Below are positions 8,595-17,744 of a stretch of 64,000 nt of DNA, piece after piece. Source of the DNA: Franzmannia qiaohouensis (GTDB taxonomy: Bacteria; Pseudomonadota; Gammaproteobacteria; Pseudomonadales; Halomonadaceae); assembly GCF_031451695.1 (NCBI RefSeq), contig NZ_JARWAM010000009.1, positions 1-64,000 of the forward strand, given 5' to 3'. Under the pieces are notes generated by a model. That model worked only from the letters and a program-made list of their open reading frames with translations, was not told where the DNA came from and made no database searches. Each line of letters begins with the position of its first letter. The stretch's first letter is position 1. A program made the position numbers and the translations under genes.

Positions 8595-9863
8595 ATGATG
8601 ACAGCTGCTCAGCAACTCGACCAGGACCCGACCGGCGGCTATCGGCGCCTGGTTGTCGTGCTGCTCTCGCCCCTGGCCTTTGCACTGGTGTTCGCCAGTT
8701 GGACCATCTTTGCGGTGCTTGGGGTAGAGCTCAAGGCGCTGCTCGGCTTCGGTGAGGGGCACTTTGCCCTGCTATTAGCCGCGCCCATGTTGATTGGCGC
8801 GCTGGCGTCGTTACCTACGGCCCTGCTGGCGCAGAGGTTCGGCGGCCGGCGGGTAATGATTGCCTGCCTGTTGATAATCTGCCCCTTTCTGTGGGGGCTC
8901 TCCCACTCCCGCGACTACCACCACCTTCTGCTGGCGGGTGCCGGCCTTGGCCTGGGGGCCGGCTCTCTCGCAGCGGGGCTGGTTTACGTGGCAGGGCTGT
9001 GCCCAAGACGCCACACCGGCCTGGCGCTGGGGCTGTATGGCGCCGGCATGCTTGGCGCCGGGCTCAGCTATTTGCTGCTGCCGCTGGTCAGCCAGGCCTA
9101 TGGCTGGAGAGTCGCACCGCTGATCTACCTGCTGCCGGTGCTGCTGGTGGCCGCCCTGCTGTGGCTGTTTGCCGACGACCGCGACGCTGCGCCGAACCTG
9201 ACGGAGGAAATGTCGCCGTCTGGCCAGGCGCTGCTGCGCCGCCTGACTTGCTGGGCGCTATGGCGCCTGGCGCTGGTCTACAGCTTCTTCTTCGGCGCCT
9301 TCGTGGCGTTGGCGCTATGGCTACCTGCCTACTTCAGCGCCCAGTTTCAACTTCCCCTCAAAGAGGCTGCCCTGGCTGCCTTGCCCTTCACGGTGGCGGT
9401 GGGCATCGGTCAGGTAGTCGGTGGTGCCTGGGCAGACCGCCGTGATTTCCGCGCCCTGCGATGGTGGGTCAGCGCCTTCACATTAGTCTGTCTGTTCCTG
9501 CTCTCCTACCCCCCCTTCACCATGCAGGTGCAGGGCGTCCACGGCGTGGTCGCAGTGCGCTATGAGGCGCCTCTCTGGGGCTTGCTGTTACTGCTATCTC
9601 TGATGGGCGCGGCGATGGGGGTCGGCAAGGGCAGCCTGATGCGTCTGCTGCACCGCGATCACGCAAACGAGATGCCGCTAGTGGGCGGGTTGGCGCTGAC
9701 CCTGGGTGGACTGTTCGCTGCCCTGCTTCCGCTGATGTTCGTACTCGGCAACGAGTGGATCGGCATCCGCACGGCGGGCTTCATGTTCCTCTATGCCTCG
9801 CTTGTGGTGTGCATGCTGGTAATGATCTGGGACCACGCCAGCGGGCAATCCGGTGCGGCCTGA
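8595..9863 (+). CDS. Divergent NarK-like MFS transporter lacking both nitrate-binding arginines
   Basis: 422 residues, about 12 membrane helices, aligning along its length with transporter copy 1 (552-1835), including a shared loop after helix 8 (SYPPFTMQVQGVHG against SYPETQYAVQAAGGEG) and a glycine-rich helix 5 (ALGLYGAGMLGAG). Two changes stand out. The helix 2 motif GALMRLP is GALASLP here, and the helix 8 motif VRAFGGWLSDR is GQVVGGAWADR, so both positive charges that hold nitrate in NarK are gone. It is divergent from narX and upstream of narG, with NarL-like sites ahead. The ribosome site is weak; a second ATG follows directly at 8598. It is probably not a standard nitrate carrier; the substrate is unknown. 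Confidence 0.75.
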   Translation: MMTAAQQLDQDPTGGYRRLVVVLLSPLAFALVFASWTIFAVLGVELKALLGFGEGHFALLLAAPMLIGALASLPTALLAQRFGGRRVMIACLLIICPFLWGLSHSRDYHHLLLAGAGLGLGAGSLAAGLVYVAGLCPRRHTGLALGLYGAGMLGAGLSYLLLPLVSQAYGWRVAPLIYLLPVLLVAALLWLFADDRDAAPNLTEEMSPSGQALLRRLTCWALWRLALVYSFFFGAFVALALWLPAYFSAQFQLPLKEAALAALPFTVAVGIGQVVGGAWADRRDFRALRWWVSAFTLVCLFLLSYPPFTMQVQGVHGVVAVRYEAPLWGLLLLLSLMGAAMGVGKGSLMRLLHRDHANEMPLVGGLALTLGGLFAALLPLMFVLGNEWIGIRTAGFMFLYASLVVCMLVMIWDHASGQSGAA

Positions 9864-9866
9864 ACG

Positions 9867-9932
9867 AGGGGTATATCCCCCTGGTTCGGCGGGCCTATCA
9901 CCTTGGGGGTAGGGGGGCGGTATATGGAGGTA
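9867..9932. promoter_or_regulatory. NarL heptamer-like sites upstream of narGHJI
   Basis: Three heptamers in the reverse orientation lie 140-210 bp before narG: AGGGGTA (9867-9873, exact match to the complement of TACYYMT), GGGGGTA (9905-9911) and GGAGGTA (9926-9932). The same heptamers recur upstream of narX and narK. I found no FNR-like dyad in this 212-bp gap, so oxygen control of narG may use a degenerate site or another promoter. Confidence 0.45.
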
Positions 9933-10075
9933 ACCAGGCAGTATTCCACCCTCTGATCGCCCAGAATGCCTCCAAGATTCCTGCCTGACGTTAAGTCCAT
10001 CGCACTCGACAAGACGGCAGGCCGGGTGACCCGGGACGGTCACGCCCTACTTTCCAAGAAGCCTGGAGATCGACC

Positions 10076-13000
10076 ATGAGTCACTTCATTGATCGGCTGA
10101 ATTTCTTCCGCAAGGCGCGCGAGCCCTTCGCCAACGAGCATGGCGAGACTCGCGAGGAGTCGCGCGGCTGGGAACACAGCTATCGTCAGCGCTGGCAGCA
10201 TGACAAGGTCGTGCGCTCCACCCACGGTGTGAACTGCACCGGCTCCTGCAGCTGGAAGATCTACGTCAAGAACGGCCTGGTCACCTGGGAGACCCAGCAG
10301 ACCGACTACCCGCGCACCCGCCCTGACCTGCCCAATCATGAGCCGCGCGGCTGCCCGCGGGGTGCCAGCTACTCCTGGTACCTCTACAGCGCCAATCGCC
10401 TCAAGTACCCGTTGATCAGAAAGCCGCTGCTCAAGCTGTGGCGCGACGCCCTCGAGGAGAAGAAGGATCCGGTCGACGCCTGGGCCTCGATCGTCGAGGA
10501 CCCGGCCAAGACCAAGCAGTACAAGCGCGCCCGCGGCATGGGCGGCTTCGTGCGGGCCAACTGGGATGAGCTCAACGAGCTGGTCGCCGCCTCCAACGTC
10601 TACACTGCCAAGCAGTATGGCCCGGATCGCATCATCGGCTTCTCGCCGATCCCCGCCATGTCGATGGTCAGCTACGCTGCGGGCAGCCGCTACCTGTCGC
10701 TGATCGGCGGCGTCTGCATGAGCTTCTATGACTGGTACTGCGACCTGCCGCCGGCCTCGCCGATGACCTGGGGCGAACAGACCGACGTGCCTGAGTCCGC
10801 CGACTGGTACAACTCCGGCTACATCATCGCTTGGGGCTCCAACGTGCCCCAGACCCGTACCCCGGACGCCCACTTCTTCACCGAGGTGCGCTACAAGGGC
10901 ACCAAGACCGTCTCGATCACCCCGGACTATGCCGAGGTCTCCAAGCTCACCGACGAGTGGCTCTCCGCCAAACAGGGCACCGATGCTGCCCTGGCCATGG
11001 CCATGGGTCACGTCATCCTCAAGGAGTTCCACCTCGACAAGCCCAGCACGTACTTCACCGAGTACGTGCGCCAGTACACCGACATGCCCTGCCTGGTGGA
11101 GCTTGAGGCCCGCGAGGACGGCAGCTATGCCCCCGGCAGGCAGCTGCGCGCTAGCGATTTCGACGCCAGCCTGGGCCAGGCGAACAACCCGGAGTGGAAG
11201 ACCGTGGCCTGGGACGAGACCCGCGACCAGTTGGTGGTGCCCCGGGGGTCCATCGGCTTCCGCTGGGGTGAGACCGGTGCTGAGGTAGGCAAGTGGAACC
11301 TCGAGCCGCTGGACGCCGAGGGCACCGAGATCAAGCCACTGCTGAGCCTAGCCGATCGCCATGACGACGTGGCCCGGGTGGCCTTTCCCTACTTCGGTGG
11401 TATCGAGCACGAGCACTTCGAGCATGTCAAAGGCGAAGGCGTGGGAGCCGTCGATGACCTGCTGTTCCACAACCTGCCCGTCAAGCGGATGAAGAAGGCC
11501 GACGGCAGCGAGATGCTGGCGGTCACCGTGTTCGACCTGATGTGCGCCAACTACGGCATCGACCGTGGCTTCACCGGTCCCGGCGACGATGACGGTGCGA
11601 CGTCCTACGACCAGGTTCGTCCCTACACCCCGGCCTGGCAGGAGAAGATCACCGGCGTATCCGCCGAGCAGGCCACCCGCATTGCCCGTGAGTTCGCCGA
11701 CAATGCCGACAAGACTCGGGGCCGCTCCATGATCATCGTGGGTGCCGGCATGAATCACTGGTACCACATGGACATGAACTACCGCGGCCTGATCAACATG
11801 CTGGTCATGTGCGGTTGCATCGGCCAGAGCGGCGGCGGCTGGGCGCACTACGTGGGGCAGGAGAAACTGCGCCCGCAGACCGGCTGGACCCCGCTGGCCT
11901 TCGGCCTCGACTGGCAGCGCCCGCCGCGCCACATGAACTCCACCTCCTTCTTCTACAACCACTCCTCCCAGTGGCGCTACGAGAAGCTCGAGATCAAGGA
12001 GATCCTCTCCCCGCTGGCCAAGGCCGAGGACTATCCGGGCAGCCTGATCGACTTCAACGTGCGCTCCGAGCGCATGGGCTGGCTGCCCTCCGCCCCGCAG
12101 TTGGGCACCAACCCGCTGAGCCTGGCGAAGAAGGCCGAGGCTGCCGGACTGTCCACCCAGGACTATGCCGTTCAGCAGCTCAAGAGTGGAGAGCTGCGCT
12201 TTGCCTCGGAAGACCCGGATGCCCCGGAGAACTTCCCGCGCAACATGTTCATCTGGCGCTCCAACCTGCTGGGCAGTTCTGGCAAGGGTCACGAGTACAT
12301 GCTCAAGTATCTGCTGGGCACCCGCCACGGCATCCAGGGCAAGGACCTGGGCGATTTCGGCGGCCACAAGCCGCAAGAGGTCAAGTGGCATGACGAGGCG
12401 CCGGAAGGCAAGCTCGACCTGCTGGTGACGCTGGACTTCCGCATGTCCACCACCTGCCTCTACTCGGACATCGTGCTGCCGACGGCCACCTGGTACGAGA
12501 AGGACGACCTCAACACCTCGGATATGCACCCCTTCATCCACCCGCTGACCGCGGCCACTGACCCGGCGTGGGAGTCGCGCAGCGACTGGGAGATCTACAA
12601 AGGCATCGCCAAGGCGTTCTCCAAGGCGTGCGTGGGGCACCTGGGTGAGGAGACCGACCTGGTCACCCTGCCGCATCAGCATGATTCCCCGGCTGAGCTG
12701 GCCCAGCCTGACGTGCTGGACTGGAAGAAGGGCGAGTGCGAGCCGATCCCCGGCAAGACCATGCCGGCGCTGATCGAGGTCAAGCGCAACTACCCCGAGA
12801 CCTATGAGCGCTTCACCTCCGTGGGTCCGCTGCTGGAGAGCATCGGCAACGGCGGCAAGGGCATCGCCTGGAATACCGAGAGCGAGGTCGCGCTGCTGGG
12901 CAATCTCAACCACCGCAAGCAGGACGGCCCGCACAAGGGACGCCCGCAGATCGAGAGCGCTGTCGATGCCGCCGAGATGATCCTGACCCTGGCGCCGGAA

Positions 13001-13858
13001 ACCAACGGCCAGGTGGCGGTGAAAGCCTGGGGGGCGCTCTCCAAGATCACCGGGCGGGATCATACCCACCTCGCGCATCCCAAGCAGGAGGAGAAGATCC
13101 GCTTCCGCGACATCGTCGCCCAGCCGCGTAAGATCATCTCCAGCCCGACCTGGTCCGGCCTCGAAGACGAACACGTCTCCTACAACGCGGGCTATACCAA
13201 CGTCCACGAGATGATCCCCTGGCGCACCGTCAGCGGCCGCCAGCAGTTCTATCAGGATCACGCCTGGATGCGTGCCTTCGGCGAGAGCCTGCTGGTCTAT
13301 CGTCCGCCGATCGATACCAAGGCGGCCAAGGGCTTCAAGCTGCCCGAAGACAACGGTTACCCGAGCAAGGCGCTGAACTTCATCACGCCGCACCAGAAGT
13401 GGGGGATTCACTCCACCTACAGCGACAACCTGATGATGCTGACCCTCAACCGCGGCGGCCCGGTGGTCTGGCTCTCCGAACCCGATGCGGCGTCGATCGG
13501 GGTCGAGGACAACGACTGGATCGAGGTCTACAACGCCAACGGCGCCATCGCGGCGCGGGCGGTGGTCAGCCAGCGGGTCAAGGACGGCATGGTGATGATG
13601 TACCACGCCCAGGAACGCAACGTGAACGTACCCGGCTCGGAGATCACCGGGACTCGCGGGGGGATTCACAACTCCGTGACCCGGGTATGCCCCAAGCCGA
13701 CCCACATGATCGGCGGCTACGCGCAGCTCTCCTACAGCTTCAACTACTACGGCACCGTCGGCTCCAACCGCGATGAATTCGTCCTGGTTCGCAAGATGAA
13801 GAACGTCGACTGGCTGGATGAAGAGGGCAATGACTACGTGCAGGAGGCGGTGAAATGA
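10076..13858 (+). CDS. narG: Respiratory nitrate reductase alpha subunit (Mo-bis-MGD catalytic subunit)
   Basis: 1260 residues, near-identical over long stretches to E. coli NarG. It reduces nitrate to nitrite on the cytoplasmic face of the membrane. The FS0 iron-sulfur ligands are H50, C54, C58 and C93 (HGVNCTGSC ... RGCPRGASYSW). The probable molybdenum ligand is D223 in YDWYCDLPPASP. Further landmarks are WGSNVPQTRTPDAHF and the C-terminal molydopterin-binding part with ALNFITPHQKWGIHSTYSDN. The N-terminus has the vestigial twin-arginine-like segment seen in NarG proteins. The start at 10076 has CTGGAG upstream. It overlaps narH by 4 bp (ATGA), so the four structural genes form one operon. 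Confidence 0.98.
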   Translation: MSHFIDRLNFFRKAREPFANEHGETREESRGWEHSYRQRWQHDKVVRSTHGVNCTGSCSWKIYVKNGLVTWETQQTDYPRTRPDLPNHEPRGCPRGASYSWYLYSANRLKYPLIRKPLLKLWRDALEEKKDPVDAWASIVEDPAKTKQYKRARGMGGFVRANWDELNELVAASNVYTAKQYGPDRIIGFSPIPAMSMVSYAAGSRYLSLIGGVCMSFYDWYCDLPPASPMTWGEQTDVPESADWYNSGYIIAWGSNVPQTRTPDAHFFTEVRYKGTKTVSITPDYAEVSKLTDEWLSAKQGTDAALAMAMGHVILKEFHLDKPSTYFTEYVRQYTDMPCLVELEAREDGSYAPGRQLRASDFDASLGQANNPEWKTVAWDETRDQLVVPRGSIGFRWGETGAEVGKWNLEPLDAEGTEIKPLLSLADRHDDVARVAFPYFGGIEHEHFEHVKGEGVGAVDDLLFHNLPVKRMKKADGSEMLAVTVFDLMCANYGIDRGFTGPGDDDGATSYDQVRPYTPAWQEKITGVSAEQATRIAREFADNADKTRGRSMIIVGAGMNHWYHMDMNYRGLINMLVMCGCIGQSGGGWAHYVGQEKLRPQTGWTPLAFGLDWQRPPRHMNSTSFFYNHSSQWRYEKLEIKEILSPLAKAEDYPGSLIDFNVRSERMGWLPSAPQLGTNPLSLAKKAEAAGLSTQDYAVQQLKSGELRFASEDPDAPENFPRNMFIWRSNLLGSSGKGHEYMLKYLLGTRHGIQGKDLGDFGGHKPQEVKWHDEAPEGKLDLLVTLDFRMSTTCLYSDIVLPTATWYEKDDLNTSDMHPFIHPLTAATDPAWESRSDWEIYKGIAKAFSKACVGHLGEETDLVTLPHQHDSPAELAQPDVLDWKKGECEPIPGKTMPALIEVKRNYPETYERFTSVGPLLESIGNGGKGIAWNTESEVALLGNLNHRKQDGPHKGRPQIESAVDAAEMILTLAPETNGQVAVKAWGALSKITGRDHTHLAHPKQEEKIRFRDIVAQPRKIISSPTWSGLEDEHVSYNAGYTNVHEMIPWRTVSGRQQFYQDHAWMRAFGESLLVYRPPIDTKAAKGFKLPEDNGYPSKALNFITPHQKWGIHSTYSDNLMMLTLNRGGPVVWLSEPDAASIGVEDNDWIEVYNANGAIAARAVVSQRVKDGMVMMYHAQERNVNVPGSEITGTRGGIHNSVTRVCPKPTHMIGGYAQLSYSFNYYGTVGSNRDEFVLVRKMKNVDWLDEEGNDYVQEAVK

Positions 13859-15435
13859 AGATTCGTTCCCAGGTAGGCATGGTCCTTAACCTCGACAAAT
13901 GCATCGGTTGCCACACTTGCTCGGTGACCTGCAAGAACGTCTGGACCAGCCGCGAAGGCGTCGAGTACGCCTGGTTCAACAACGTCGAGACCAAGCCCGG
14001 CATCGGCTATCCCAAGGAGTGGGAGAACCAGAACAAGTGGAAGGGCGGCTGGATGCGCCGCAAGGATGGCAAGATCGAGCCGCGCATCGGTGGCAAGTGG
14101 CGGGTGCTGGCGAATATCTTCGCCAACCCCGACCTGCCGGAGATCGACGACTACTATGAGCCGTTCACCTTCGACTACCAGCACCTGCACACCGCCAAGA
14201 TCGGCAAGCATCAGCCGGTGGCGCGTCCGCGTTCGCTGATCTCCGGTGAGCGCATGAAGAAGATCGAGTGGGGGCCGAACTGGGAGGAGATCCTCGGTAC
14301 CGAGTTTGCCAAGCGCCGCAAGGACATGAACTTCGAGAAGGTGCAGGCCGATATCTACGGCCAGTTCGAGAACACCTTCATGATGTATCTGCCACGGCTG
14401 TGCGAGCACTGCCTCAACCCCACCTGCGTGGCATCGTGCCCCTCCGGCGCGATCTACAAGCGCGAGGAGGACGGCATCGTCCTGATCGACCAGGACAAGT
14501 GCCGCGGCTGGCGGATGTGCATTTCCGGCTGCCCCTACAAGAAGATCTACTACAACTGGAAGACCGGGAAGTCGGAGAAATGCATCTTCTGCTATCCGCG
14601 TATCGAGGCCGGGCAGCCGACCATCTGCTCCGAGACCTGCGTGGGCCGCATCCGCTACCTCGGGGTGCTGCTCTACGATGCCGACCGTATCGAAGAAGTG
14701 GCCAGCTCCCCGGATGAGCGCGACCTCTACCATCGCCAGTGCGAGATCTTCCTGGATCCCAACGACCCGGAGGTGATCGCCCAGGCCAAGGCGGACGGCG
14801 TACCGGACAACGTCATCGCCGCCGCCCAGGCGTCACCGGTCTACAAGATGGCCATGGAGTGGGGGCTGGCGCTGCCGCTGCATCCGGAATATCGCACCCT
14901 GCCGATGGTCTGGTACGTGCCGCCGCTCTCGCCGATCCAGTCTGCTGCCGAGGCGGGCAAGATCGAGTTTGACGGCGTGATGCCCAAGATCGAGTCGCTG
15001 CGCATTCCGGTGCGCTACCTGGCCAACATGCTCACCGCCGGTGAGGAGGCCCCCGTGGTGCTGGCGCTCAAGCGGCTGATGGCCATGCGCCTATATATGC
15101 GCGGCAAGCACGTCGACGGCAAGCCCAATACCGAGGTGCTCGATGACGTCGAGCTCTCTGAGGCCCAGGTTGAAGAGATGTATCGCTACCTGGCCATCGC
15201 CAACTACGAGGATCGCTTCGTGATCCCCACCAGCCATCGCGAGATGGCGACCGAGGCCTTCCCCGAGCGTGGCGGCTGTGGCTTCAGCTTTGGCGACGGT
15301 TGCCACGGCGAGAGCAAGCCGAGTCTGTTCAACGGCCGCCCCCAGACCACCACTCTGGTCAAGCCAGTGGAATCCTATGATCCGCAGCACGAGCGGCGGC
15401 GCGAAGAGCAAGCAGAGGAGGTGCGTCATGACTGA
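13855..15435 (+). CDS. narH: Respiratory nitrate reductase beta subunit (iron-sulfur electron carrier)
   Basis: 526 residues. It carries electrons from NarI hemes to NarG through four iron-sulfur centres. Four cysteine groups are visible: C16-x2-C19-x2-C22-x3-C26 (CIGCHTCSVTC), CEHCLNPTCVASCP, CRGWRMCISGCP, and CIFCYPRIEAGQPTICSETC. In the third group a Trp replaces one Cys (CRGWRMC), the known signature of the [3Fe-4S] centre in NarH. It starts inside the last codons of narG and overlaps narJ by 8 bp. The C-terminal tail is rich in Arg and Glu. Confidence 0.98.
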   Translation: MKIRSQVGMVLNLDKCIGCHTCSVTCKNVWTSREGVEYAWFNNVETKPGIGYPKEWENQNKWKGGWMRRKDGKIEPRIGGKWRVLANIFANPDLPEIDDYYEPFTFDYQHLHTAKIGKHQPVARPRSLISGERMKKIEWGPNWEEILGTEFAKRRKDMNFEKVQADIYGQFENTFMMYLPRLCEHCLNPTCVASCPSGAIYKREEDGIVLIDQDKCRGWRMCISGCPYKKIYYNWKTGKSEKCIFCYPRIEAGQPTICSETCVGRIRYLGVLLYDADRIEEVASSPDERDLYHRQCEIFLDPNDPEVIAQAKADGVPDNVIAAAQASPVYKMAMEWGLALPLHPEYRTLPMVWYVPPLSPIQSAAEAGKIEFDGVMPKIESLRIPVRYLANMLTAGEEAPVVLALKRLMAMRLYMRGKHVDGKPNTEVLDDVELSEAQVEEMYRYLAIANYEDRFVIPTSHREMATEAFPERGGCGFSFGDGCHGESKPSLFNGRPQTTTLVKPVESYDPQHERRREEQAEEVRHD

Positions 15436-16207
15436 GGCCGCGATGAAGATGGCCGAGCCTGTCGTCGGCATGCGCAGCCTGCGCGTGCTGGCCCGACTGC
15501 TCGACTACCCCACCCAGGAACTCCAGGCGGCGGCCGGCGAACTCATCGACATCATCGACCAGGAGCGCCGCCTCGCGGCGCCCCTGCGCACCGCCCTGAT
15601 GGACTGGTGCCAACGCATCCATGACGGCGACTTGCTGGAGTTGCAGTCCGAGTACGTGGCGTTGTTCGACAAGGGGCGTGCGACCTCGCTGCTGCTGTTC
15701 GAGCACGTCCACGGCGAGTCACGCGATCGTGGCCAGGCGATGGTCGACCTGATGGACGAGTATAACGCCGCGGGCTTCGAGCTCGATGCCCGCGAGCTGC
15801 CGGACTATCTGCCGGTGTTCCTTGAGTACCTATCTACTCGCTCCGAGGAAGAAATCGGCCGCTGGCTGGGCGAGATCCGCCATATCCTTGGCCTGCTCAC
15901 CGCGCGTCTCGAGGAGCGCGGCGCCGATCATGCCCTGGTGCCGCGTGGGCTGCTGGCGCTGATCGGGGCCGAGGCCCAGGCCGAGGCCCACCGCGAGGCG
16001 GTTCAGGCAGAGGAGCCGGACCACACCCCTGAGGCGCTGGATGCCGTCTGGGAAGAGGAGGCGGTGCGTTTCTCCGCTGAGTCTGACCAGGACTGCGCGC
16101 TTCAGTCCGCCGAGGGCCGCCGCCTGGCCGAGCGCAAGCAAGGCGTGCAGAGCGAGGCCGTTCGCATTCTCTCACCCGAGGCGATGCCTTCGGTGAAGGG
16201 CCGTTAA
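15428..16207 (+). CDS. narJ: Nitrate reductase molybdenum cofactor assembly chaperone NarJ
   Basis: 259 residues, TorD/DmsD-NarJ chaperone fold, all-helical. NarJ binds apo-NarG and allows insertion of Mo-bis-MGD and FS0 before membrane docking. Family features are the N-terminal LRVLARLLDYPT segment and the central FEHVHGESRDRGQAMVDLMDEY motif, which is close to the NarJ signature. I moved the start to 15428 (GGAGGTG just upstream), because the longer frame back to 15269 lies wholly inside narH. The stretch after residue 180 is acidic and low in complexity. It overlaps narH by 8 bp and is followed by narI after 13 bp. Confidence 0.95.
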   Translation: MTEAAMKMAEPVVGMRSLRVLARLLDYPTQELQAAAGELIDIIDQERRLAAPLRTALMDWCQRIHDGDLLELQSEYVALFDKGRATSLLLFEHVHGESRDRGQAMVDLMDEYNAAGFELDARELPDYLPVFLEYLSTRSEEEIGRWLGEIRHILGLLTARLEERGADHALVPRGLLALIGAEAQAEAHREAVQAEEPDHTPEALDAVWEEEAVRFSAESDQDCALQSAEGRRLAERKQGVQSEAVRILSPEAMPSVKGR

Positions 16208-16220
16208 CAGGAGAATCACC

Positions 16221-16910
16221 ATGTCTGCGATTGGTACCTATCTCGACCACCTGATCTACGGCTACTACCCGTATCTGGTCGGCACCGTCTTCCTGGTCGG
16301 CAGCCTGCTGCGCTATGACCACGGTCAGTTCACCTGGAAGACCGGCTCCAGCCAGATGCTCTCGTCGAAGAACATGCGCCTGGGCAGCAACCTCTTCCAT
16401 ATCGGCATCATCGTGATCTTCTTCGGTCACCTGTTCGGCATGCTGACGCCGCACTGGGTCTATTCGCCCTTCCTGCACGCCGGCACCAAGCAGCTGCTGG
16501 CCATCGTGGTGGGCGGCATTGCGGGCGCCATGTGCCTGGTGGGCGGTGCGATGCTGCTGCATCGTCGCATCTTCAACCCGCGGGTGCGGGCCTCCTCCAG
16601 CACCATGGATACGGTGATCCTCGGGCTGATCGTCTTCCAGGCCTTCCTGGGCATGATCACCATCATCTTCTCGCTGGGACACATGGATGGCGAAATGATG
16701 ATCACCCTGTCGAGCTGGGCCCAGGCCATCGTCTTCTTCGGCGGCGGCGCTGCCCAGTACATGGACGGTGTCTCCTGGATCTACAAGCTCCATATCTTCC
16801 TCGGCCTGACCATCATCCTGCTGTTTCCCTTCTCACGCCTGGTGCACGTGTGGAGCATCCCGCTCGGCTATATCACGCGTCGTTACCAGCTGGTGCGTAA
16901 AAAAGGCTAA
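16221..16910 (+). CDS. narI: Respiratory nitrate reductase gamma subunit (cytochrome b)
   Basis: 229 residues with five predicted membrane helices. NarI oxidises quinol at the periplasmic side and passes electrons through two b hemes to NarH. Histidines in helix 2 (HIGIIVIFFGHLFGM) and in the last helix region (KLHIFLGLTIILLFPFSRLVHVWS) match the expected heme ligands. AGGAG lies 8 bases before the ATG. It has the usual family length and completes the NarGHI complex; the next gene begins 12 bp downstream. Confidence 0.97.
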   Translation: MSAIGTYLDHLIYGYYPYLVGTVFLVGSLLRYDHGQFTWKTGSSQMLSSKNMRLGSNLFHIGIIVIFFGHLFGMLTPHWVYSPFLHAGTKQLLAIVVGGIAGAMCLVGGAMLLHRRIFNPRVRASSSTMDTVILGLIVFQAFLGMITIIFSLGHMDGEMMITLSSWAQAIVFFGGGAAQYMDGVSWIYKLHIFLGLTIILLFPFSRLVHVWSIPLGYITRRYQLVRKKG

Positions 16911-16922
16911 GGAGTCATCACC

Positions 16923-17744
16923 ATGCAGATGATCGAGATCGAGCAGATCCCGGGGGGCGCGAGCCCCCCTCCCATCCGGGTCGGCGGCGCCACCATCGAG
17001 GAATCCGCCATCGCCCAGGAGATGCAGTATCACCCGGCGGACTCCGCGGGTACCGCTCAGCTCAAGGCGGCCCGGGCGCTGGTGGTTCGCGAGCTGCTTT
17101 GCCAGCGTGCCGCGGCACTGGGCCTCGGCGACGATTCTGGCGACGCGCTAGACGAAGGCGATGCCGCGATTGCCGCTCTGCTGGAACAGGAGCTGGACGT
17201 GCCGGCACCCTCCGAGGAGGACTGTCGCCGTTTCCACGTCGCCCATGCCGAGCGCTTCAGCGAGCCGACCCTCGTGAAAGTGCGCCATGTCCTGCTGCCG
17301 GCGGCGCCGGATGACGCCGAGGCCCGGGATGCCGGCTATCGCCAGGGCGAAAAGCTGCTCAAGGGCCTGGCCGAGATCCCCGAGCGCTTTGCCGAGTTCG
17401 CCATGCGCCACTCCGCCTGCCCCTCCAGGGAGCAGGGCGGCGAACTGGGCTGGCTGGCGCCGGGCCAGACCGTGGCCGAGCTGGACCGCGCCCTGCAGCA
17501 CCTGCCCGAGGGCCTGCACGACCGTCCCCTGGCCTCGCGCTACGGCTGGCACCTGGTGGCCGTCGACGAGCGCGTCGAGGGGCGCGCGCTGCCCTATGAG
17601 CAGGTCGCCGAGCGTGTGCGACACAGCCTTCGCGAGCAGTCCACTCGCCGAGCCCTGCGCCACTACCTGCTGGTACTGGAGTCGGAGATCGGCGTCGAGG
17701 GCATTGCCCTGGATGATGATGCCGCCGGCAGCCTGATGCAGTAA
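16923..17744 (+). CDS. Parvulin-type peptidylprolyl isomerase in the nar operon
   Basis: 273 residues without signal peptide or membrane segment, so probably cytoplasmic. An N-terminal helical region (about 1-115) with a SurA/NifM-like look precedes a PpiC/rotamase domain (about 118-215) marked by VKVRHVLLPA, FAEFAMRHSACPS, GGELGWLAPGQ and YGWHLVAVDERVEG. It follows narI by 12 bp. The same gene order (narI, PpiC-type isomerase, moa genes) is known from Pseudomonas nar operons, so a role in maturation or folding of NarGHI is likely. No client has been defined from sequence. Confidence 0.88.
   Translation: MQMIEIEQIPGGASPPPIRVGGATIEESAIAQEMQYHPADSAGTAQLKAARALVVRELLCQRAAALGLGDDSGDALDEGDAAIAALLEQELDVPAPSEEDCRRFHVAHAERFSEPTLVKVRHVLLPAAPDDAEARDAGYRQGEKLLKGLAEIPERFAEFAMRHSACPSREQGGELGWLAPGQTVAELDRALQHLPEGLHDRPLASRYGWHLVAVDERVEGRALPYEQVAERVRHSLREQSTRRALRHYLLVLESEIGVEGIALDDDAAGSLMQ

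Noticed and set aside
9864..10075. FNR-type box upstream of narG
   Set aside because: I tested half-sites around CTATCAC (9895-9901) and CTGATCGCCCAGAA (9953-9966); the second half does not match ATCAA in either case.
11348..13705. Very long open frame on the minus strand opposite narG (785 codons)
   Set aside because: It is the complement of a highly conserved gene in GC-rich DNA; composition is biased, no domain is recognisable and no ribosome site is present.
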